Below, piece after piece: positions 7,808 to 13,328 of a stretch of 13,328 nt of DNA; position 1 is the stretch's first letter, and each line of letters opens with the position of its first letter. The notes under the pieces are model-generated. The model searched no databases, was not told the origin of the DNA, and saw nothing but the letters and a program-made list of their open reading frames with translations. Origin of the DNA: Candidatus Cloacimonadota bacterium (GTDB lineage: Bacteria; Cloacimonadota; Cloacimonadia; JGIOTU-2); NCBI GenBank assembly GCA_014382685.1, contig JACNJG010000156.1:1-13328 (forward strand), in the 5' to 3' direction. The position numbers and the translations under genes were made by a program.

Positions 7808-7813
7808 TTGACA
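7808..7813 (+). promoter_or_regulatory. TTGACA hexamer upstream of the femX-like gene
   Basis: An exact -35-like TTGACA lies 54 nt before the ATG at 7867. At a 17-nt spacing the -10 position reads TTCTCA, a poor match. It is the only -35-like candidate I can point to for the rightward block. Confidence 0.25.
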
Positions 7814-7866
7814 GGTTCGTTATGTTCGGATTCTCACATCTGAACTTGCAATAAAACAGAGTATCT

Positions 7867-8949
7867 ATGAATATAAATGTAAAATGTAAGATTTTGGAAA
7901 CAGAAGAAGAATTTTCCAGATGGGATAAATTCGTGGCATCTACAAACGAATGCCCGATCATTCAGTCCTATGAATGGGGAGAATTCAAACGAATCTCCGG
8001 CTGGGTACCGATCCGAATTGCGGTTTTTGAGAACGGCAAGATCGTTGGCGGTATTTCCGTGCAGAAGCGGAAAATTCCATATACTGGCAAATGCCTTTTC
8101 TATGCGCCACGCGGTCCGGTTATCGATGTAACAAAACGCGAGCACTTTTCTGTTTTGATGAATAAAATTTACGAAATTGCCAAGAAGCATAACGCCATTG
8201 TCCTGAAAATCGACCCCGAGATTGATGAAGATGATAATGCAGCGCTCGACATCTTGCACGAATACAATTTCCATTTTGTGAGAAAGCAGATCCAGCCACG
8301 TGCTACATATTTTCTCGACCTTACACAATCTCTCGATGATATTCTTGCAGGATGTGAGTCAAAAACCCGGTATAATATCCGTCTTTCTATAAAAAAAGGA
8401 GTTGAAGTACGAGAGGAAACTTCGCTGGAAGGCGCCAGGAAATTTTATAACATCTATGAAACTACAGCAAAACGCGACACCTTCATCATCCATAATTTTA
8501 ATTACTACAAAAGAGTGATTGAGCTAATGGCAGATAAAGGCATGGTGCATCTTTTCCTTGCTTATTATAAAGATGTGCCGGTTGCAGGAGTGTATATCTT
8601 TGCCTTCGGTCACAAGGTTTGGTATATGTACGGCGCTTCGACAAATGATTATAGAAATGTCATGCCGAACCAGGCACTGCACTGGCATGTGATACAATGG
8701 GCAAAGGAGCAGGGATACAAAACCTATGACCTCTGGGGAGTGCCTGCCCATCCGCATGAAGGACATCCGCTCTATGGCGTGTATCGTTTCAAAAAAGGAT
8801 TTGGCGGAGAGTTCAAAAAATTCATCGGCATGCACGACCACGTATTCAAGCCATTCTGGTATAAGCTCATGAACAGTGGGATCAAAACCTATGTGTCGCT
8901 TCGCAGCTTGATAAAAAAGGGAAAGATCTCCGATTCTCTCGAAGAATAA
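7867..8949 (+). CDS. FemABX-family peptidoglycan bridge aminoacyltransferase
   Basis: Members transfer amino acids from aminoacyl-tRNA to the stem peptide of lipid II or its precursor, starting the interpeptide bridge. The 360-residue product has family motifs QSYEWGEFK (33-41), PRGP (81-84), KTRYNIRLSIKKGVEV (166-181), YGASTNDYRN (255-264), YDLWGVP (287-293) and the C-terminal GVYRFKKGFGGEF (304-316). It spans two GNAT-like halves and lacks the coiled-coil insertion of staphylococcal FemA, so it is more like single-residue FemX enzymes. The ribosome binding site is weak. The stop overlaps the murE start by one base (TAATG), implying coupled translation and a shared pathway. The amino acid added cannot be read from sequence. 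FemABX-like proteins can have other acceptors, but the murE coupling supports peptidoglycan. Confidence 0.9.
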   Translation: MNINVKCKILETEEEFSRWDKFVASTNECPIIQSYEWGEFKRISGWVPIRIAVFENGKIVGGISVQKRKIPYTGKCLFYAPRGPVIDVTKREHFSVLMNKIYEIAKKHNAIVLKIDPEIDEDDNAALDILHEYNFHFVRKQIQPRATYFLDLTQSLDDILAGCESKTRYNIRLSIKKGVEVREETSLEGARKFYNIYETTAKRDTFIIHNFNYYKRVIELMADKGMVHLFLAYYKDVPVAGVYIFAFGHKVWYMYGASTNDYRNVMPNQALHWHVIQWAKEQGYKTYDLWGVPAHPHEGHPLYGVYRFKKGFGGEFKKFIGMHDHVFKPFWYKLMNSGIKTYVSLRSLIKKGKISDSLEE

Positions 8950-10499
8950 TGAAGCTACAAAAACTTCTTGAAAGTCTAGAAGATTATACTGTTCTTACGA
9001 AAGCAGCAATACAGGATGTTGATATAAACGGCATCTCTTTTGATACAAGAATTCTTCAAAAAGGAGACCTGTTCGTTGCCATAAAAGGCACGGATGCTGA
9101 CGGACACAATTATATATCACAATCAAGTGAAAAAGGAGCTTCTGCAATACTTATTGAGGACGAAACAAAGGTTCCTGAAAATATTGTTATTCCAGTCATA
9201 AAAGTCTCGAATTCCAGAAAAGCATTAGCACAACTAGCAGCAGCATTTTATGATTTTCCTGCCCAAAAACTAAAAATTATTGGTGTGACCGGCACGGATG
9301 GCAAAACAACAACCTCAACGATCATTCATCATATCCTGAATGAAGCAGGACACAAAACCGGATTGATCACTTCGATAAATGCGATAATCGGAAATGAAGT
9401 ATTCGAAACAGGATTTCATACTACCACACCCGATGCACTTTCGATACAGAAATACCTTGCCCAAATGGTTGCAGCGGGATCGGAATATGCAGTGATAGAA
9501 ACCTCCTCGCATGGGCTTGCGCAATACCGGGTGGAAGCATGTGAGTATGATATTGCCGTGCTGACGAATATTACTTCCGAGCATCTTGATTATCATAAAA
9601 CACGAAAGGAATATGTCACAACAAAAGCTCATCTGTTTGAACTGCTTTCATCTTCATATAAAAAGGAAAATGTCCTAAAAACAAGTGTGCTAAATTATGA
9701 TGATCCGTCATACAGCAAGTTTACAAATTATAATGTCGATCGCCATTTCTCATTCGGATTGAGCAATAAAGCAGATTTTTGGGCGGATGATATTTCTGTT
9801 GACGGAACATTGTTGCAATTTACTATCCATACTCCGGAAGAAAAATTCCGAATCACAAGCCGGCTCGTTGGCGAGTACAATGTGTACAATACACTTGCTG
9901 CAATTGCTGTTGCCTATTCACAAAAAATCTCCAAAGAAAAAATTATCAAAGCAATAGGATCATTAAAAAACATAAAAGGTAGGATGGAGTTTGTTCCTCA
10001 TGAGCAGGGGAATTTTACTGTTATCATAGATTTTGCCCATACCGCCAATGCCCTCGAGCAGGCACTCCATGCGGTTCGTGCATTTACAGAGAATGAGATA
10101 CATGTTGTTTTTGGGAGTGCTGGGCTCCGAGATATTCAAAAACGAAAGGACATGGGAATTGTTGCAGGAAAGCTTGCAGACAATATCTATATCACTGCGG
10201 AAGATCCCCGAACAGAATCAGCAGAAGCGATAATAGATGAGATCGCCGCCGGTTGTTTGCAGGAAGGAAGGGAAGAAGGAGCTGATTTTTATAAGATACC
10301 GAACAGGGAAGAAGCAATAGAGAAAGCCATATGTTCAGCACAAGACGGAGATACCGTTATCACATGCGGGAAGGCACATGAAACAACAATGTGCTACGGC
10401 ATGCGCGAGCTTCCTTGGAGCGAATATAAGGTCGTGCAAAATGCCCTTGCAAGGCGAGCATTAATATTGACAGAGAATCATGCAGAAAAAAAAGAGTAA
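8949..10499 (+). CDS. murE: MurE-type Mur ligase (UDP-MurNAc-tripeptide synthetase), variant
   Basis: MurE adds the third, diamino residue to UDP-MurNAc-L-Ala-D-Glu using ATP in the cytoplasm. The 516-residue product shows the three Mur ligase domains: UDP-substrate domain (about 25-100), ATPase domain with P-loop GVTGTDGKTTT (112-122), TTTPDAL (158-164), ETSSHGL (184-190), LTNITSEHLDYH (205-216) and the lysine usually carbamylated (Lys226), then the ligand domain. Several motifs depart from the DAP-adding consensus: DFAHTANALE (usual DYAHTPDALE), GSAGLRDIQKR (usual GCGGDRDxxKR), AEDPRTE (usual DNPRxE) and CGKAHE (usual GKGHE). Specificity for DAP, lysine or ornithine cannot be decided. It begins within the femX-like stop codon and acpS follows after 3 nt. 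The Mur ligase call is firm; the exact substrate is uncertain. Confidence 0.9.
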   Translation: MKLQKLLESLEDYTVLTKAAIQDVDINGISFDTRILQKGDLFVAIKGTDADGHNYISQSSEKGASAILIEDETKVPENIVIPVIKVSNSRKALAQLAAAFYDFPAQKLKIIGVTGTDGKTTTSTIIHHILNEAGHKTGLITSINAIIGNEVFETGFHTTTPDALSIQKYLAQMVAAGSEYAVIETSSHGLAQYRVEACEYDIAVLTNITSEHLDYHKTRKEYVTTKAHLFELLSSSYKKENVLKTSVLNYDDPSYSKFTNYNVDRHFSFGLSNKADFWADDISVDGTLLQFTIHTPEEKFRITSRLVGEYNVYNTLAAIAVAYSQKISKEKIIKAIGSLKNIKGRMEFVPHEQGNFTVIIDFAHTANALEQALHAVRAFTENEIHVVFGSAGLRDIQKRKDMGIVAGKLADNIYITAEDPRTESAEAIIDEIAAGCLQEGREEGADFYKIPNREEAIEKAICSAQDGDTVITCGKAHETTMCYGMRELPWSEYKVVQNALARRALILTENHAEKKE

Positions 10500-10502
10500 A
10501 CT

Positions 10503-10895
10503 ATGATATTTGGCATTGGCACAGACCTTGTTGAAGTTGATCGAATCAAAAAAGAGTTAACTTCTCATGGTGAAAAATTCACAGACATGCTCTTCACGGA
10601 GAGTGAGAGAACCTATTGCACCAGAGCGGAAAATTTTGCTATTCAGGCACAGTGTTTTGCAGCCCGATTTGCTGCTAAGGAAGCATTCCTGAAAGCTCTT
10701 GGTTCGGGTTTGCGTGGCGGATTGAAATGGAAAGATATCGAGGTCGTCAATAACGAGCTTGGGAAACCGGAGATTCTGATGCAGAATACTGCAAAAGAAA
10801 TTTGTGAAAACGCCGGAATCAACGGGATTTATGTGTCAATTTCCCACACGAAAACATCTGCAATTGCAGTGGTAGTTTTAGAAAAAATAAATTGA
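10503..10895 (+). CDS. acpS: Holo-[acyl-carrier-protein] synthase AcpS
   Basis: AcpS transfers 4'-phosphopantetheine from coenzyme A to apo-acyl carrier protein, activating it for fatty acid synthesis. The 130-residue length is typical. Family motifs are GIGTDLVEVDRI (4-15, with Mg-binding Asp8), RFAAKEAFLKALG (55-67, with Glu60) and SISHT (112-116). It begins 3 nt after murE with a weak AAGAG ribosome binding site and ends 14 nt before tdh, so it sits within the rightward operon. Its association with cell wall and amino acid genes looks like a mixed housekeeping operon and not a single pathway. The identification is confident. Confidence 0.96.
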   Translation: MIFGIGTDLVEVDRIKKELTSHGEKFTDMLFTESERTYCTRAENFAIQAQCFAARFAAKEAFLKALGSGLRGGLKWKDIEVVNNELGKPEILMQNTAKEICENAGINGIYVSISHTKTSAIAVVVLEKIN

Positions 10896-10909
10896 AGTCG
10901 GAGGAATAA

Positions 10910-11860
10910 ATGAAAAAGATCCTTGTCACTGGAGCTGTAGGACAAATTGGCTCTGAATTAACAATGGAATTACGAAAAAGATATGGTAATGAAAATGTGG
11001 TAGCGGGCTTTCACAGGACAAAACCGGGAGAAACACTCAAAAATTCCGGTCCTTGTGAAATGGTTGACTGCACCAATATCGAACAGATAAAAGAGGTTGT
11101 AAAAAAGTATAATATCGACACAATTTACCACCTTGCAGCGATCCTTTCTGCCGTAGCGGAAGCAAAGCCAAATCTTGCATGGAAAGTAAATATCGATGGC
11201 TTGTATAATGTGCTGGAAGTTGCCCGTGAATATGGTTGTGCTGTTTTTACTCCCAGCTCGATAGGTGCATTCGGAGAGTCCACTCCCCTTGATAACACAC
11301 CGCAAGATACTATCCAAAGACCAAGTACTATGTACGGCGTCACCAAAGTTGCGGGAGAATTGCTCTGCGATTATTATTACAAAAGATTTGGCGTGGACAC
11401 AAGAGGTGTGCGATATCCCGGTATTATCTCAAACGAAACCCTGCCCGGCGGTGGCACAACCGATTACGCTGTCGAGATATATTATGAAGCCATCAAAAAC
11501 AAGAAATACACATGTAACCTCGGCAAGGGTACTTATCTGGATATGATGTATATGCCCGATGCGATAAAAGCTGCAATAGACCTCATGGAAGCCGATCCCG
11601 CAAAGCTGAAACACAGAAATGCCTTTAATGTGACTGCGATGAGTTTCGATCCGGAAAAGATCGCAGCATCAATAAAGAAAGTTATACCAGAATTCGTCCT
11701 TGAGTATAATGTCGACCCCGTTCGTCAGGCAATTGCAAATTCGTGGCCCAATTCCATGGACGATTCGGCAGCCCGAGAAGAATGGGGCTGGAAACCGGAA
11801 TATGATCTCGAAGCTATGACTAAAGATATGCTCGAAGTTCTATCCGAAAAATTAAAATAA
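10910..11860 (+). CDS. tdh: L-threonine 3-dehydrogenase, short-chain (epimerase-like) type
   Basis: It oxidises L-threonine to 2-amino-3-ketobutyrate with a nicotinamide cofactor. The 316-residue extended SDR fold has the Rossmann glycines Gly8, Gly11 and Gly14 (TGAVGQIG), an SS pair in TPSSIGAFG (114-122), catalytic Tyr142 and Lys146 (MYGVTK) and the subfamily signature WPNSMDDSAAREEWGW (279-294), which separates this group from ordinary UDP-glucose epimerases. The end of the second beta strand reads VAGFHRTKP (31-39), without the acidic residue often found in NAD-using relatives. It has a strong leader, GGAGGAATAA directly before ATG. kbl follows 30 nt later and completes threonine cleavage to glycine and acetyl-CoA, which supports the assignment strongly. 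Confidence 0.93.
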   Translation: MKKILVTGAVGQIGSELTMELRKRYGNENVVAGFHRTKPGETLKNSGPCEMVDCTNIEQIKEVVKKYNIDTIYHLAAILSAVAEAKPNLAWKVNIDGLYNVLEVAREYGCAVFTPSSIGAFGESTPLDNTPQDTIQRPSTMYGVTKVAGELLCDYYYKRFGVDTRGVRYPGIISNETLPGGGTTDYAVEIYYEAIKNKKYTCNLGKGTYLDMMYMPDAIKAAIDLMEADPAKLKHRNAFNVTAMSFDPEKIAASIKKVIPEFVLEYNVDPVRQAIANSWPNSMDDSAAREEWGWKPEYDLEAMTKDMLEVLSEKLK

Positions 11861-11880
11861 AGATAAAATAAAATATATTT

Positions 11881-11890
11881 GGAGGAATAA
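11881..11890 (+). promoter_or_regulatory. Ribosome binding site of kbl, identical to that of tdh
   Basis: GGAGGAATAA stands immediately before the kbl ATG. The same ten bases stand at 10900-10909 before the tdh ATG. The shared leader suggests matched translation of two consecutive enzymes. Confidence 0.8.
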
Positions 11891-13120
11891 ATGCCCCTGA
11901 AAAAATTAAATTCTGCACTTGCCCAAAATCTGGAAGATCTGCGATCTACCGGTAGAGACAAAGGTGCGGAACTGGTTATCAAAGAAGTAAGAAAAGCAAA
12001 AGGTGAATTCGGACCTCGTTATATTTTGGAAGGATACGGCGATCAGGAATTTATCAAAATGAATGCAAATTCCTATCTGGGAATGTCGATGAACCCGGAA
12101 GTTATCAAAGCAGAAGAAGCAGCAGCTCAGAAATTCGGCGTTGGACCGGGAGCGGTTCGATTCATCAGCGGAACTTATGATCTGCATATCGAGCTGGAAA
12201 AGAAACTTGCGGAATTTCACGGACGCGAAGCCGGAATGATCTTCAGTTCTGCGTATGTTACAAGTCTGGGTGTCATTTATCCGCTCACCACCAAAGAGAC
12301 CGTTGTTGTTTCCGATGCACTTAACCATAATTGCATTATCCAGGCAATGAGACTTTCACGTCCCGCTGCCAAGATGATCTATAAACACAACGACATGGCA
12401 GACCTGGAAGCAAAACTGAACGAAGCAGTTGGAAAGGGAAAGCGCTGTCTGGTTATTACAGATGGTATCTTCAGCATGCGTGGAGATTTTTCACCGCTCA
12501 AAGAGCTCACAGAAATTTCTGCCAAATTCAATGACAAATTTGAAGAAGGCGTGATCACCATTGCTGACGACTCTCATGGCGTGGGAGCTTTTGGCAAAAC
12601 AGGCAGGGGAACCGAAGAGTTCACCGGCGGAAAAGTAGATATTCTGATCGGCACATTAGGAAAGGCATTTGGTGTGAATGGCGGATATGTTGTTGCTTCC
12701 AAAACAGTTTTAGATTACCTGCGCGAGACTGCACCGATGTACATCTATTCAAACCCAATTACATGCTCGGAAGCTGCTGCAACGCTTAAAGTCCTGGAAA
12801 TCCTGGATAGCGAAGTCGGCGTGAAACGGCTGGAACACCTGGCTGCTATGACAAAGAAATTTGAGGATGGTTTGACATCTCTTGGTTATGAAACGATCGA
12901 GGGACCGCATCCCGTAGTTCCGCTGATGGTGCGAGATACCGCAGAAACCACAAAGCTTGTGAAATACCTGACAGAAAACGGCGTGCTTGGCACCGGACTG
13001 AACTTCCCTGTCGTGCCAAAAGGAGATGAAGAGATACGATTCCAGGTAAACGCAGACCACACTGAAGCGGATATTGATTATGTGCTCGGAGTTCTGAAGA
13101 AATATAAAGAAACGCACTAA
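11891..13120 (+). CDS. kbl: Glycine C-acetyltransferase (2-amino-3-ketobutyrate CoA ligase)
   Basis: This PLP enzyme cleaves 2-amino-3-ketobutyrate with CoA to glycine and acetyl-CoA, the step after Tdh. The 409-residue product belongs to the alpha-oxoamine synthase family: NANSYLG (58-64), His146 in DALNHN (stacks on PLP), Asp226 and His229 in IADDSHG (224-230), PLP lysine Lys258 in TLGKAFG (255-261) and Arg383 in IRFQVNADHT (382-391). Relatives such as BioF and serine palmitoyltransferase share these residues, so the fold alone does not fix the substrate. The immediate tdh neighbour and identical ribosome binding site make Kbl the best call. The gene ends with tandem stops TAATAA and is followed by a terminator. 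Confidence 0.92.
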   Translation: MPLKKLNSALAQNLEDLRSTGRDKGAELVIKEVRKAKGEFGPRYILEGYGDQEFIKMNANSYLGMSMNPEVIKAEEAAAQKFGVGPGAVRFISGTYDLHIELEKKLAEFHGREAGMIFSSAYVTSLGVIYPLTTKETVVVSDALNHNCIIQAMRLSRPAAKMIYKHNDMADLEAKLNEAVGKGKRCLVITDGIFSMRGDFSPLKELTEISAKFNDKFEEGVITIADDSHGVGAFGKTGRGTEEFTGGKVDILIGTLGKAFGVNGGYVVASKTVLDYLRETAPMYIYSNPITCSEAAATLKVLEILDSEVGVKRLEHLAAMTKKFEDGLTSLGYETIEGPHPVVPLMVRDTAETTKLVKYLTENGVLGTGLNFPVVPKGDEEIRFQVNADHTEADIDYVLGVLKKYKETH

Positions 13121-13142
13121 TAAAAACGATATTAGAAAAAAT

Positions 13143-13176
13143 AAAAAGCCCTGATGTAATAATCGGGGCTTTTTTT
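13143..13176 (+). terminator. Intrinsic terminator of the rightward block
   Basis: A 13-bp stem (13143-13155 with 13162-13174, including one G-T pair) surrounds the 6-nt loop gtaata. The seven-T run (13170-13176) follows the GC core. It lies 22 nt after the kbl stop and is a strong candidate. Confidence 0.88.
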
Positions 13177-13196
13177 GTTTTCCAAAGTTTAGTTTG

Positions 13197-13220
13197 AAAA
13201 AAAGCCCTAAAGGACGGGCT
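13197..13220 (-). terminator. Possible opposing terminator
   Basis: Read on the minus strand, AGCCC pairs with GGGCT around an 8-nt loop and is followed by seven T (13203-13197). The stem is only 5 bp, so it is weaker than its neighbour. It would serve a leftward gene beyond the window's right edge. Confidence 0.45.
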
Positions 13221-13303
13221 AATAAGAAAAATGACGGGAATGAATTGGGATACGATCATTAGCCCCGTGCTTCAGCTCATAACTGTACCTAGCACGGACT
13301 AAT
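13214..13303. repeat. Cluster of ACGGRCTAAT motifs in mixed orientation
   Basis: ACGGGCTAAT (13214-13223) and ACGGACTAAT (13294-13303) read forward, and ATTAGCCCCGT (13258-13268) reads in reverse. The last two form an inverted repeat, 13258-13271 with 13291-13303, around a 19-nt spacer. This layout resembles REP-like dispersed palindromes; only a genome-wide search could confirm it. No gene is seen from 13121 to 13328. Confidence 0.5.
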
Positions 13304-13328
13304 CACCCTATCCGCATTTCCCATTACC

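Noticed and set aside
7713..7961. Long N-terminal extension of the isomerase frame
   Set aside because: The extension overlaps the femX-like gene, has no family similarity, and would bury the signal sequence; a good ribosome binding site precedes 7712.
7834..8328. Minus-strand open frame opposite the femX-like gene
   Set aside because: It is antisense to conserved FemABX motifs, with no plausible start signal or domain.
11891..13120. BioF or serine palmitoyltransferase instead of Kbl
   Set aside because: The fold allows it, but the adjacent tdh with the same leader favours Kbl; no biotin or sphingolipid genes are nearby.
12749..13259. Minus-strand open frames opposite kbl
   Set aside because: They are shadows of the Kbl coding sequence; one runs through the terminator.
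13258..13303. Structured right-edge sequence as a tRNA or riboswitch
   Set aside because: It forms only one interrupted stem and has no cloverleaf or known aptamer features.
1..13328. A hidden defence, mobile or secondary-metabolite system
   Set aside because: All ten genes belong to housekeeping families and none of the gaps (largest about 208 nt) contains a supportable extra gene.

Overview
The window holds ten intact protein-coding genes in two divergent blocks. No rRNA, tRNA, CRISPR array, transposase, phage gene or recognisable defence system was seen. Base composition is moderately AT-rich. The organism is probably a Gram-negative anaerobe of the Fibrobacterota-Chlorobiota-Bacteroidota (FCB) neighbourhood. 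Pointers are a Bacteroidota-style exported cyclophilin with its long insert and a Tyr in place of the family His, a short-chain-type threonine dehydrogenase paired with Kbl, and a sigma factor with a large non-conserved region. An amino-acid-fermenting lineage such as Cloacimonadota would fit, but this is a low-confidence inference from protein flavour.

Leftward block (minus strand, read from 7712 down to 186): an exported peptidyl-prolyl isomerase, then rpsU, cvpA, mutS2, dnaG and rpoD. This is the classical macromolecular-synthesis order rpsU-dnaG-rpoD (translation, replication priming, transcription initiation) with cvpA and mutS2 inserted between rpsU and dnaG. Packing is tight: cvpA/mutS2 overlap by 4 nt (ATGA), mutS2/dnaG are 2 nt apart, dnaG/rpoD 27 nt apart. 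rpsU begins at GTG behind a Shine-Dalgarno sequence complementary to 16S rRNA over nine bases.

Rightward block (plus strand, 7867 to 13120): a FemABX-type aminoacyl transferase and a variant MurE ligase, joined by a TAATG stop/start overlap; then acpS (3 nt later); then tdh and kbl. The first pair points to building and branching of the peptidoglycan stem peptide. AcpS activates acyl carrier protein. Tdh and Kbl convert threonine to glycine and acetyl-CoA. A good intrinsic terminator (13143-13176) ends the block.

Edges and gaps: no gene-free stretch exceeds about 210 nt. The left edge (1-185) has a 9-nt tandem repeat and an imperfect inverted repeat. The right edge (13121-13328) has the terminator, a possible opposing terminator and three copies of an ACGGRCTAAT-type motif in mixed orientation, possibly REP-like. 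The 154-nt divergent gap at 7713-7866 has TTGACA hexamers on both strands but no convincing -10 partner.

Most of the window is ordinary housekeeping sequence. The most notable points are the expanded macromolecular-synthesis operon with mutS2, the FemX-MurE coupling with an unusual MurE subfamily, and the extended Shine-Dalgarno of rpsU.
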